This document shows, piece after piece, positions 8,078-16,986 of a stretch of DNA of 61,125 nucleotides (positions within the stretch are counted from its first letter, which is position 1; every line of letters begins with the position of its first letter). The notes beneath the pieces were generated by a model. That model ran no database searches and was not told where the DNA came from. It saw only the letters and a list, made by a program, of their open reading frames with translations. Origin of the DNA: Candidatus Yanofskyibacteriota bacterium (lineage in GTDB: Bacteria; Patescibacteriota; Minisyncoccia; 2-02-FULL-40-12; GWA2-44-9); contig JACPAB010000002.1 of NCBI GenBank assembly GCA_016181045.1, positions 1 through 61,125 of the forward strand, read 5' to 3'. Position numbers and translations under genes: made by a program.

Positions 8078-10009
8078 ATGCTAAAATTACTAAGATATAT
8101 GAGGTTTTTCTATATAACACTGCTTATTCTCGGGGCGATACCGCTCGCGCCCAATTTGGCTTTTGCGGATATGCCTTCTGAATGTCCAGGGGTCATAGAG
8201 GACTACAATGTTATTGTAGATGGCGACGGAACTTCCGAGGATGATTTCATTACCATCAGCGACGATAACTCAACCAACATTGACGGTAAGGGTGGCAATG
8301 ACTGCATTGTTGTCGGCGCTGACAACTCCGGCAAGATAGAAGGAAGCGGAGGCGATGATGTAATAATTATCAGTAACAATAACTCCGGAAATATTTTGAG
8401 CGGAACAGGTGCCGATAAGATTACTGTTGGCAGCGGTAATTCTGGAAGGGTTGAGGGCAATGGAAGCAACGATGTTCTTGTGATCGGCAACAATAACGCT
8501 GGCTTTATAATGGGAGGCGCCGAAACGGACAGTATCAGTGTTGGCGATAACAACTCTGGAAAAGTTGAAGGTAACGGCGGAGCGGATACCATTCTGGTCG
8601 GAGTGGATAACTCGGGCGGTGTTTCTGGTGGAACAGAAACAGATAACATTACAATAGGCGACAATAATAGCGGAAAGGTAGAAAGTGAGGGGGGCGATGA
8701 CATTATAAATATAGGAAACAACAACAATGGACCTGTTCAGGGCGGTACGGGCATAGACATAATTACTATCGGGAACGATAACGGCGTAGACGGAGATGTT
8801 GAGCTTAACGGTGGGGACGATATCCTCAAAGTCGGAGAAAGAAATCGGGGCAATATAACCGGGGGAACCGGAGACGATACCGCAATTCACGGATATGGAA
8901 ATACCGGTGTTGTTGATGTTGAGAATGTGATAGCTATTCCACCGGCTCCGTCGGCAAGTCCTTTGCCTGGGACATTTAACTCTATCCAAAATATAACCCT
9001 GTCTTCCGACGGAGCGGAATCAATTTTTTATACCATAGACAGCACTATTCCGGATTGCGAGGAGGAAAACAGAATGCTTTACGAGGAACCGGTTCCGGTC
9101 TTATCGACCAAAACAATAACCGCTATCGCTTGTACGGAAGATGGGGAGTATTCTTCTCCTGTTGCTTCTTTTGCCTACACGATAGAACTTAAAATTGACC
9201 AGGCAGACCTGTCGTCTATCTTGGAAGCCGTATTCGTGCCGGCTCCAGACACCTCGCTTTCGCTTACTTCATCTTTGACCGTTTCTCAAGATCTAGAGAT
9301 AAATGCTACCGCTTCCGGAAGCAAAATTGTTCTTAGTGAAGCTACTATAATTACCCGCGCCGATGAGCAGGAGTTTGATGCCGCCACACTTGTTTCTTCC
9401 GAAACCGATATCGGTTTACTTTCCGGGCTTACGGAAGGCCAGGTTTTTGAAGGCGCCCTTCAGTGGGGTATTCCAAGCATTACTCTTGAGTTTAACCCCG
9501 CCATTACCATAAGTATTTTTGTGGGCACGGATTTGAATGGCCAGACGTTGAGTGTTGTCCGTTCCGCTACCGGTACCGACAGTTGGACCGATGACGGTAT
9601 TGTGTCGCCTGCAACTTGCGTCGTAAGCGCCGGAATATGTTCATTCCAGGCGATCAAGGCGTCTTATTACGCGATTTATACCTATACTCCGCCAGCTCCT
9701 CAACCGAGTAATTCCGGAGGTGGCGGCGGAACGATCTGGTTTCCGGCGTTATACGCCCCGGCTTCGACTCCCGCTCCCGAGACAATTTCCACACCGGTGG
9801 CTCCGGTTCTTGCGCCTGAACCAACTCCCGCATCTACTCTCGTAGTTGTTGCCGTTGTTCCTAAAAAAGTTGTTCAAGCAAAAATCAGTAAAGTTCAACC
9901 GACACAGGAACTTACTAAAATAAAAATAGTCGAACAGCCAACAGTTAAGAAAAATCTCTTGTCCAATATTTTTACCGTCATCCTCGGTCTCTTCCGCTGG
10001 CCATTCTAA
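8078..10009 (+). CDS. Secreted repetitive adhesin-like protein with NNSG repeats and chitobiase C-terminal-like domain
   Basis: Signal peptide; about ten repeats of the type GDNNSGKVEGNGGADTI; FYTIDSTIPDCEEENRMLYEEPVPVLSTKTITAIAC; Pro-rich C-terminus. Confidence 0.7.
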   Translation: MLKLLRYMRFFYITLLILGAIPLAPNLAFADMPSECPGVIEDYNVIVDGDGTSEDDFITISDDNSTNIDGKGGNDCIVVGADNSGKIEGSGGDDVIIISNNNSGNILSGTGADKITVGSGNSGRVEGNGSNDVLVIGNNNAGFIMGGAETDSISVGDNNSGKVEGNGGADTILVGVDNSGGVSGGTETDNITIGDNNSGKVESEGGDDIINIGNNNNGPVQGGTGIDIITIGNDNGVDGDVELNGGDDILKVGERNRGNITGGTGDDTAIHGYGNTGVVDVENVIAIPPAPSASPLPGTFNSIQNITLSSDGAESIFYTIDSTIPDCEEENRMLYEEPVPVLSTKTITAIACTEDGEYSSPVASFAYTIELKIDQADLSSILEAVFVPAPDTSLSLTSSLTVSQDLEINATASGSKIVLSEATIITRADEQEFDAATLVSSETDIGLLSGLTEGQVFEGALQWGIPSITLEFNPAITISIFVGTDLNGQTLSVVRSATGTDSWTDDGIVSPATCVVSAGICSFQAIKASYYAIYTYTPPAPQPSNSGGGGGTIWFPALYAPASTPAPETISTPVAPVLAPEPTPASTLVVVAVVPKKVVQAKISKVQPTQELTKIKIVEQPTVKKNLLSNIFTVILGLFRWPF

Positions 10010-10037
10010 AAAAGCCCCGCAGATGCGGGGCTTTTTT
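10008..10037 (+). terminator. Rho-independent terminator
   Basis: AAAAAAGCCCCGC-agat-GCGGGGCTTTTTT. Confidence 0.8.
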
Positions 10038-10098
10038 ACTTCTTGATGAATCTTAAGCCCTTTGATATAGTAATGAGCAGGTTAAATACCTGACTACT

Positions 10099-10740
10099 AT
10101 GGAAAATGAAAATTCACAAAACGAGTATTTTTTAAAGAAAGAGGCGAAAGAAAAGGAAGTCCTTGCCAAAGAGTCAAAAAAGAAAATGAAGAAGTTTCTT
10201 GTTTGGGCGGTTATTTTGGTTGTTGTTGGTTTTGGCGCTTGGCGGGTGCTCGTGCCCATAGTTAATGCCCCGGATAACCCCGACACTCCCGAGGTCAAAG
10301 GGGATTTCTTCCCGGCCCAAACCAGACAGCATATTGCCATGGACGCGACCCATCCTGATTATAATTCCAATCCTCCGACCGGCGGCTGGCATTATGATAG
10401 CCCAGCCCGGGTGGGAATTTACGACAAAGAACTCGCTGACGAACAACTGTTACACAACCTCGAACACGGCCACGTGTTGATAGCTTATCGGCCGGACTTA
10501 GACGCGGAAACAATCGAAAAGCTGGCCGACATTGCCAAGTCATATGGCTCAAAAATTGTCATGGTGCCACGGGCCAAGAACGATAAACCGATTGCCCTGG
10601 CCGCATGGGAGTATCTTTTAAGGATCGACAGCTTTGACAAGATGCAGATAGAAGGGTTCATTAAAGCCCATAGGGGCAAGGGACCTGAAAACATACCCGC
10701 CATGAGTGAGCCGAGCTTTAAGGACTTTAGACAAAAATAA
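10099..10740 (+). CDS. DUF3105 domain membrane protein
   Basis: TM segment; THPDYNSNPPTGGWHYDSPARVGIYDKELADEQLLHNLEHGHVLIAYRP. Confidence 0.8.
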   Translation: MENENSQNEYFLKKEAKEKEVLAKESKKKMKKFLVWAVILVVVGFGAWRVLVPIVNAPDNPDTPEVKGDFFPAQTRQHIAMDATHPDYNSNPPTGGWHYDSPARVGIYDKELADEQLLHNLEHGHVLIAYRPDLDAETIEKLADIAKSYGSKIVMVPRAKNDKPIALAAWEYLLRIDSFDKMQIEGFIKAHRGKGPENIPAMSEPSFKDFRQK

Positions 10741-10762
10741 AAAATTATTATAGAATATAATC

Positions 10763-11494
10763 ATGGATGATATTCAAATAGAATTGGCGGTACAAAAAGA
10801 GCCCGAAAGTCCGAAAAATTGGTTTGACCCTTCGAAGTTTATTTTGCCAGGCGCAATACTGATCGCGGCCGTATTGATAAGCGGTTCGATAGTTTTCTAC
10901 AGTTTTAATGTTAGGGGCAATGCCGGGACTGCCGATATCAAGGGCGAAAAAGTTGATGTTTCCGTTGATGACGACCCGATGTTGGGTAATCCGAAGGCAA
11001 AAATAACTCTCGTAGAATTCAGCGACTTTCAGTGTCCTTTCTGCCGCTCGTTCTGGCGTGATACCTTGCCGCTCATAAAGTCAGAATACATAGATACCGG
11101 CAAAGTCAGATTTGTGTATCGCGATTTTCCTTTAAGTTTTCATCCTGGAGCAATGCCGGCCGCGCAAGCGGCTGAATGCGCGAGAGAACAAGACAAATTC
11201 TGGGAGATGCACGACAAGATATTCAGCGAGCAGGCCAAGCAGGGCTCCGGAACTATTCAGTTCCCCGAAACAGATATAAAGAAATGGGCCTCACAGATTT
11301 CCGGGCTGGACTTGAATAAATGGAACGAATGTATCGCTTCAAAAAAATATAAGTCAGAGGTGGAAAAGGATCTTAAGGACGGCACTGCTTATGGCGTTTC
11401 CGGCACGCCGACAGTGTTCATAAACGGTAAACCTGTTGTGGGAGCCCAGCCGTTCTCGGCATTCAAAGCGGAGATAGACGCACTTCTTAAATAG
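10763..11494 (+). CDS. DsbA-family thioredoxin-domain protein, membrane-anchored
   Basis: VEFSDFQCPFCRSFWRDTLPLI (CPFC) and GVSGTPTVFINGKPVVGAQP. Confidence 0.9.
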   Translation: MDDIQIELAVQKEPESPKNWFDPSKFILPGAILIAAVLISGSIVFYSFNVRGNAGTADIKGEKVDVSVDDDPMLGNPKAKITLVEFSDFQCPFCRSFWRDTLPLIKSEYIDTGKVRFVYRDFPLSFHPGAMPAAQAAECAREQDKFWEMHDKIFSEQAKQGSGTIQFPETDIKKWASQISGLDLNKWNECIASKKYKSEVEKDLKDGTAYGVSGTPTVFINGKPVVGAQPFSAFKAEIDALLK

Positions 11495-11498
11495 AATT

Positions 11499-11951
11499 AT
11501 GAAAAAGATAGCAATTTCTTTGGTGGTTGTGGTAGTTGTTGTGGGAATCTGGCTAACGACCAGAAAAGCCAATGAGGTGGCCGGTCCTGTTTCAACACCT
11601 ACGCCGACATCGTCTGTTTCGCCGACCTTAAGCCCTAGTCCGACCCCTTCCCAGCAAAGCAATACCGTAATCTATACTGATTCCGGATATTCACCGGCTA
11701 CAATTACCATAAAGAAGGGCCAGACCGTTATCTGGAAGAACAACAGCTCAAAGCAGATGCGGACCGCTTCCGCGATACATCCGACTCACTCCGTTTATCC
11801 GACCACCGGAGGATGCGTGGGCAGCACTTTTGATGCTTGTATGGGCCTTCCTTCCGGCCAGGAATGGTCTTTCGGGTTTGAAAATGCCGGAACCTGGAAA
11901 TATCACAATCACATGAACCCGTCTCACACGGGAACCGTCGTGGTTGAATAA
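11499..11951 (+). CDS. Cupredoxin/plastocyanin-like secreted protein
   Basis: SPATITIKKGQTVIWKNNSSKQMRTASAIHPTH..FENAGTWKYHNHMNPSHTGTVVV. Confidence 0.85.
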   Translation: MKKIAISLVVVVVVVGIWLTTRKANEVAGPVSTPTPTSSVSPTLSPSPTPSQQSNTVIYTDSGYSPATITIKKGQTVIWKNNSSKQMRTASAIHPTHSVYPTTGGCVGSTFDACMGLPSGQEWSFGFENAGTWKYHNHMNPSHTGTVVVE

Positions 11952-12023
11952 AAACAGGGTTTGTGCTATCATGTGGGAGTTGTAGGTATCTCGCTTCTCT
12001 AGTTGAGTCTTTTGGCTCTGATT

Positions 12024-12112
12024 AGTAGGAACCGACCCGCCTTCGCGGTCTCAACGGGCCTTGCCCGCTGAAGCCCGCTATGGCGAGGCGAAGGCGGGAG
12101 GTCGCTCCTACT
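12024..12112. repeat. Long imperfect inverted repeat element
   Basis: AGTAGGAACCGACCCGCCTTCGC (12024-12046) versus GCGAAGGCGGGAGGTCGCTCCTACT (12088-12112). Confidence 0.75.
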
Positions 12113-12135
12113 TAAATTAAGTATTAGCATCAAAA

Positions 12136-12462
12136 ATGGCAAAAAGATTGTATATCGGTAACTTGTCTTATGACACTACCGATGATTCTTTGAGGAATGC
12201 TTTTGCGGAAGTGGGTCCGGTTGCATCGGCTTCGGTCATGAAGGACAGAATGTCCGGCCGATCCAGGGGCTTCGCTTTCGTAGAGATGGAGAATGACGAC
12301 GATGCTCCGAAGGCCATCGAAAGATGGAACGGACAGGAGCTCGACGGCAGAAAGCTCATCGTAAATGAGGCAAGACCGATGACCACCGACAGGCCGCCTC
12401 GCAGAGGTGGTTTCGGTGGAGGCGGAAGAGGTTTCGGTGGAGGCGGTCAGAGGGACTACTAA
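12136..12462 (+). CDS. RRM RNA-binding protein with Gly-rich tail
   Basis: KRLYIGNLSYDTTDDSLRNAFAEVG..GRSRGFAFVEMENDDDA..GGGGRGFGGGGQRDY. Confidence 0.95.
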   Translation: MAKRLYIGNLSYDTTDDSLRNAFAEVGPVASASVMKDRMSGRSRGFAFVEMENDDDAPKAIERWNGQELDGRKLIVNEARPMTTDRPPRRGGFGGGGRGFGGGGQRDY

Positions 12463-12470
12463 AACCAAAC

Positions 12471-12500
12471 AAAAACCAGCTTGAGTAAAGCTGGTTTTTG
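12471..12500 (+). terminator. Rho-independent terminator
   Basis: AAAAACCAGC-ttgagtaaa-GCTGGTTTTTG. Confidence 0.7.
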
Positions 12501-12655
12501 TTTTAACTTAAGCTGGAGCTTCGCTCCAGTTGTGAACAGAGTTCCCTTGCTGTCGCCAGCCCGTGTCCCCAAAAAGAAGCAAATCTCTCGGAAGCATAAC
12601 AGGACTTCTTTATTGGGGCCCCTCGGGGGCGACGACGCGGGAGCCCACTCCGAGA

Positions 12656-13072
12656 ATGCAATTCAAATTTCCCAAAAACGACGAAAAATACTCCTGGACC
12701 AATCATGTCGGTCGGAAGATGATGTTTTACGGCTTGTCGGCTGATAGGATAAAAAGAGTAATGAGGAATCCCAAAAGGAGCGAAAAGGGCGTAGCTCCAG
12801 AAACCATTGCCGTGATGCAGCCCGCCGGAACCAAGTCGAGGCCATATGAGATCTGGGTAATGTATGCGACGCGAAAGGCGTCGCATACTCCGAGGCAGCA
12901 GCCGAGGAGTTACAGTAGGGAATCCCTCGGCCGCAGCCTCGGGACGATTGGCCCTTCGGCCAATCGAAAAGTCATCATTACCGCCTGGCGTTATCCGGGC
13001 AAAAGCCCGATTCGCGAAGCCATCCCCATTCCCGCTGATATTTTGGAAGAACTCAAAAATATAAAATATTAA
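12656..13072 (+). CDS. Small conserved-looking hypothetical protein interrupted by in-frame hairpin-rich insertion
   Basis: MQFKFPKNDEKYSWTNHVGRKMMFYGLSADRIKRVMRNPKR..PYEIWVMY [insertion] KVIITAWRYPGKSPIREAIPIPADILEEL; internal ATG at 12656 preferred. Confidence 0.6.
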   Translation: MQFKFPKNDEKYSWTNHVGRKMMFYGLSADRIKRVMRNPKRSEKGVAPETIAVMQPAGTKSRPYEIWVMYATRKASHTPRQQPRSYSRESLGRSLGTIGPSANRKVIITAWRYPGKSPIREAIPIPADILEELKNIKY

Positions 13073-13154
13073 TTTTCAATTTTCAAGCATCAATTTTCAA
13101 TAAATTCTTCAATGATACAATTGATCAATTGATACATTCACTGGAAATTGTAAA

Positions 13155-14015
13155 TTGGTAATTGTTAAATTTATGTCAAAGATTGGCTGCCATGTTTCCA
13201 TAGCGGGGGGAATTGTGAACGCGCCAAAGAGGGCGGCGGAGTTGGGATGCGAGTCGTTCCAGATGTTTACACGGTCTCCGCAAGGCGGCGCCGCGCCGGT
13301 CATTACCCCCGAGATAGCCAAGAGTTTTAGGGAGGAGATGGAAAAATGGAAGCAAGAAAATTGCTATATCCACACCCCTTATTACATTAATTTTGCTTCT
13401 TCGAATGAGGCCATCAGGCAGTCATCGGCAAGAATTGTAAGGGAAGAGTTGGAACGGGGGAGTTTAATAGGAGCCAAATATATAATGACCCATTTGGGAA
13501 GTTCAAAGGACTTTACCAGGCAAGAGGGCCTGAAAATGACCGCAGAAGGAGTGGGCCGAATTTTAGAAGGATATAAGGGAACCACCAAACTTCTTTTGGA
13601 AATATCCGCCGGGGCGGGGAATGTTATCGGAGATACCTTCGAAGAATTAAAATACATTCTTGATCGTATTGATATATTGATATATGGGTATGAAGTCGGT
13701 ATTTGTATTGATACCGCTCACATGTTTGCCTCCGGTTATGACATTAAGACGGAGGAGGGCTTCAAAAAGGTGGTCGCGGCAATAAAGAAAACCGTGGGGT
13801 TGGAAAGGATAAGGATTGTCCACGCCAATGATTCTAAGATAGAACTTGGCGGACGAAAAGACAGGCATGACCATATCGGCCAAGGTAAAATAGGCGAAGA
13901 GGGGTTTGTGAATTTGATGAGGGTTTTTCCGAAAGCGGACTTTGTTTGCGAGACCCAGCCCGACCTTGTGGAGAAAGATATAGCGAAACTTAAAGAAATT
14001 AGAGATACTATCTAA
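13155..14015 (+). CDS. nfo: Deoxyribonuclease IV (endonuclease IV)
   Basis: IGCHVSIAGGIVNAPKRAAELGCESFQMFTRSPQGG..IHTPYYINFAS..GICIDTAHMFASGYDI..IVHANDSKIELGGRKDRHDHIGQGKIGEEGF. Confidence 0.95.
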   Translation: MVIVKFMSKIGCHVSIAGGIVNAPKRAAELGCESFQMFTRSPQGGAAPVITPEIAKSFREEMEKWKQENCYIHTPYYINFASSNEAIRQSSARIVREELERGSLIGAKYIMTHLGSSKDFTRQEGLKMTAEGVGRILEGYKGTTKLLLEISAGAGNVIGDTFEELKYILDRIDILIYGYEVGICIDTAHMFASGYDIKTEEGFKKVVAAIKKTVGLERIRIVHANDSKIELGGRKDRHDHIGQGKIGEEGFVNLMRVFPKADFVCETQPDLVEKDIAKLKEIRDTI

Positions 14016-14016
14016 C

Positions 14017-14220
14017 ATGGATAATATTATATTAGGCATGGGCTTTTGGATATTTCTGGGAGCGGTCGCTGTTTGGTCTATGTTCTGGAAGGGTTGGGCG
14101 TTGTGGCGTTCGGCGCGGCTGGGGAGCAAAAAGTGGTTTGTGGTGTTGTTGTTGGTCAATACTTTGGGAGTTTTAGAAATTCTCTACCTGTACGTTTTTT
14201 CAAAGTATCGCAAGAATTAA
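14017..14220 (+). CDS. Small membrane protein (DUF5652-like)
   Basis: IFLGAVAVWSMFWKGWALWRSARLGSKKWFVVLLLVNTLGVLEILYLYVFSK. Confidence 0.6.
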   Translation: MDNIILGMGFWIFLGAVAVWSMFWKGWALWRSARLGSKKWFVVLLLVNTLGVLEILYLYVFSKYRKN

Positions 14221-14270
14221 TTTCTTAAAATAAAACACCCGCTCAACGAGCGGGTTACGTACGGGTTTGG

Positions 14271-14636
14271 TTAGGGTCGCCAGTTCGGTGGATAGCCTTC
14301 CACGCGTGGCATCTCACGCCACCAAGGCGCATCTGCCTCACACACAAAATTGTGTCCATTATACAGTGGGAGATAAGCGACGGGACGATAACCTTCCGGA
14401 GGACATTGGTCCGGTCGCGGTGGGTATTGAGGATCCTCACAACCATAACCACAAATGTCTTCTATTAACACGGGCCATACGAGCGGAACCACAACTGGAA
14501 CTGGTTGAATGATCGGACCTGGCTTAATAGTAAGCTGGGTTGGCGCTGTGGGATATCCGCAATTGAGCGTAAGTAAGGCGAAACTTAACATAAACAAAAC
14601 CTGTTTCTTGCCGGACGGGTTTTTAAGGGACGTCAT
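14271..14636 (-). CDS. Putative lipoprotein
   Basis: N-terminal FMLSFALLTLNCGYP lipobox-like, Pro/Cys-rich remainder. Confidence 0.45.
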   Translation of the reverse strand: MTSLKNPSGKKQVLFMLSFALLTLNCGYPTAPTQLTIKPGPIIQPVPVVVPLVWPVLIEDICGYGCEDPQYPPRPDQCPPEGYRPVAYLPLYNGHNFVCEADAPWWREMPRVEGYPPNWRP

Positions 14637-14681
14637 TTTGTTTCCCTCCCTGGGTATTCTTACGCGCGTGAATATAATTAT

Positions 14682-15872
14682 CTAAACTTTGAATTTTGTC
14701 AAGAACCTCTTTTTGAATTCTTTGAACTTGCCTTTGGCTATAGAGTTTCTTATTTCTTCAAGTAAATTATTGAAGAACCACATATTGTGAATGGTGGCAT
14801 AACGCTTGGCCCGGTTTGTTAAAGTGGTCTGATCACCTTTAAACAGCGAGTGTAGTTTTGTTCTGGTTACTCCGGATTTGCAAATAGGACATCTACATCT
14901 CTTCTCAAGCGCTAAACCGGTACTTTGATATTTCCATATATCAAAGTGTCCTTGTTTTGTGTAAATTCTGCCGTGGCGGGCTTCTCTCGTCGGAATTACG
15001 CAGTCAAACAGGTCTATCCCTTGTTCAACGGCATTAAAGACGTCTTCTACCCTGCCGATGCCCAGAAGGTGTCTTGGTTTTTCTTCCGGCAGGTGCGGGA
15101 CGACCCATTTAAGCGTTTCAACCATCTCGTCTCCCGCCCGACCGGACGACCCCGGTCGTACGGGCAGGTTTCCGAAAGAACCGCCAATGCCGATTCCTTC
15201 AAATGGGAGCGAAGCGATGAATTTGGCGCTCTTAATGCGCAGGTCTTTGAATCTCCCGCCCTGGATTATGCCAAAAAGAATCCGGTCTTTTCTTTTCCGG
15301 GCTTTCAGGCACTCTTTAGCCCAGCGATGAGTTCTTTCAAGCGCTTTTTTGTTATATGCGTAGTTGTCTAAAGGCGAGGTGCATTCATCAAATGCGAATA
15401 TAATATCAGCGCCCAGTTTTTCCTGCAGTTTTATAGATAGTTCAGGTCCCAAAAATCTCTTTTTTCCATCAAGCATAAAGTAAACGCCTTTTTCGGTTAT
15501 CTTTACCCCATTAGAACTTGAGGTCGCCAAGGGCGACCTACTTCTAACGGGGCGCGTATTTTTTCTCAATATTTTACCGACCCCAAACTTATTGCCGAAT
15601 CCGAGCGAAAATACCTGAAAGCCGCCGCTGTCGGTCATTATCGGCATTTTAACCCCGAGAAGTTTGTGGACATTTGCTTTGCCCCGAAGATGATAAGTGT
15701 TGGCTATAACAACTTGGGTTTTGGTCTTTTTTATATCCGAAGGGCGAAGGCACTTTACTTCAGCATGGGTTGCGACGATAACATAAGACGGTGTTCGGAT
15801 CGTGCCGTGAGGCGTGCTTAAAACGCCCAGGCGGGCTTTTGTATCCTTATCTTTTTTTAGAATTTTGAACAT
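14682..15872 (-). CDS. tgt: tRNA-guanine transglycosylase, with two in-frame palindromic insertions
   Basis: VIANTYHLRGKANVHKLLG..PIMTDSGGFQVFSLGFG..IIQGGRFKDLR..GIGGSFG..GIGRVEDVFNAVEQGIDLFDCVIPTREARHGRIYT; CxCxxC zinc site. Confidence 0.95.
   Translation of the reverse strand: MFKILKKDKDTKARLGVLSTPHGTIRTPSYVIVATHAEVKCLRPSDIKKTKTQVVIANTYHLRGKANVHKLLGVKMPIMTDSGGFQVFSLGFGNKFGVGKILRKNTRPVRSRSPLATSSSNGVKITEKGVYFMLDGKKRFLGPELSIKLQEKLGADIIFAFDECTSPLDNYAYNKKALERTHRWAKECLKARKRKDRILFGIIQGGRFKDLRIKSAKFIASLPFEGIGIGGSFGNLPVRPGSSGRAGDEMVETLKWVVPHLPEEKPRHLLGIGRVEDVFNAVEQGIDLFDCVIPTREARHGRIYTKQGHFDIWKYQSTGLALEKRCRCPICKSGVTRTKLHSLFKGDQTTLTNRAKRYATIHNMWFFNNLLEEIRNSIAKGKFKEFKKRFLTKFKV
15133..15168. repeat. 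Palindromic insertion inside tgt
   Basis: CCCGCCCGACCGGACGACCCCGGTCGTACGGGCAGG, encodes NLPVRPGSSGRAG. Confidence 0.7.
15506..15552. repeat. Palindromic insertion inside tgt
   Basis: CCCCATTAGAACTTGAGGTCGCC-AA-GGGCGACCTACTTCTAACGGGG. Confidence 0.75.
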
Positions 15873-15905
15873 AATATTTTGTTAAAAATACCCCAAGCGG
15901 GGTAT

Positions 15906-16667
15906 TTATTCGGAATTGCTGTATTCGTGCCAGAATTGATGTGTTTGGTGTCTTTTTACGGGACTGAATAAAGACCAGAAACTCTTTCGCGGGTCCCGAT
16001 ATTGATATTTGGTTGCCGCGTTCATTTTTGCTACGAGCCCAAGTCCTTTCCAGTCCCGGATCTCTACCAGGAAATCAAATTTTTCCATATGGAACCAAGG
16101 CGATTCGTCAATAACTTCTTTGAGATGGCCACCTATCCTCCTAAGCGCGAGCGTCTCCTCGTCTACATACAAGACGCCGGTTATATTGTTGACTAAATAA
16201 TCAGCGTTCTCTTTTGCGAGAGGCGGGTCTTCTCTGGGCCAAAAATGGATCTTAAGGCAGGTTCTGCCGTCAAGGACCTCTCTTTCCGGGTTAATGGAGA
16301 AATAGAAGTGGCTTAAGAAAGCGTCCAGCAGTTTGTCAAAATCAAGCGGATTGGCGGCCGGTTCTGCTCCGGAAGGCCAAATGTCCACCAGCTCTTCAAC
16401 ATATTCTTTTCCGTTTTTCCCATCTTTGCCGTAGGCCTTGTAGACCATTTGCTTCTCAACCGATTTGAATTCGCCGTCATTATTCAGGTTCTCAATTCTG
16501 TGGGTCTTTTTGACAACAAGGGTGTCTTGCCTCGTTTTGTTGTCCTTCTTGGCCTTTTCGAATGTCTGCGTAACGATCCTAAGCGCGTGAATATCCTGGG
16601 TCTGGGCCATAACTCCCGACGGTATCAGAAAAGAAAGAAAAGCCACAAGCCAAAGCATTTTTCTCAA
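15906..16667 (-). CDS. Periplasmic LolA/outer-membrane-lipoprotein-sorting-like protein
   Basis: Signal peptide; QTFEKAKKDNKTRQDTLVVKKTHRIENL..GRTCLKIHFWPRED..GVLYVDEETLALRRIGGHLKE. Confidence 0.5.
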   Translation of the reverse strand: MRKMLWLVAFLSFLIPSGVMAQTQDIHALRIVTQTFEKAKKDNKTRQDTLVVKKTHRIENLNNDGEFKSVEKQMVYKAYGKDGKNGKEYVEELVDIWPSGAEPAANPLDFDKLLDAFLSHFYFSINPEREVLDGRTCLKIHFWPREDPPLAKENADYLVNNITGVLYVDEETLALRRIGGHLKEVIDESPWFHMEKFDFLVEIRDWKGLGLVAKMNAATKYQYRDPRKSFWSLFSPVKRHQTHQFWHEYSNSE

Positions 16668-16755
16668 GATTTTCCTTATTTGTTGTAAAGAAACGATTGT
16701 CGGGAGAATAGCATGATTTTGAATTTATGGGAAGGCAGTATATAATAAGATAGTT

Positions 16756-16986
16756 ATGATTAAAATTTATACAACTCCCACTTGCGCTTACTGCAAGATG
16801 GCAAAAGAATATTTTAAGTCCAAGGGTATTGAATATGAAGAATTCGATGTCATGTCCGATGTCGCAAAGAGGGAAGAAATGGTCAAAAAATCCGGTCAAC
16901 TCGGCGTGCCGGTGATAGATATCGATGGGAAGATAGTTATGGGTTTCGACAAGCCGAAAATTAACCAATATTTAGGAATAAAATGA
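16756..16986 (+). CDS. Glutaredoxin-like protein
   Basis: MIKIYTTPTCAYCKMAKEYFKSKGIEYEEFDV..GQLGVPVIDIDGKIVMGFDKPKI. Confidence 0.9.
   Translation: MIKIYTTPTCAYCKMAKEYFKSKGIEYEEFDVMSDVAKREEMVKKSGQLGVPVIDIDGKIVMGFDKPKINQYLGIK

Noticed and set aside
14925-15371. 148-aa ORF on + strand opposite tgt
   Set aside because: Antisense to a clear tgt gene; no domain similarity.
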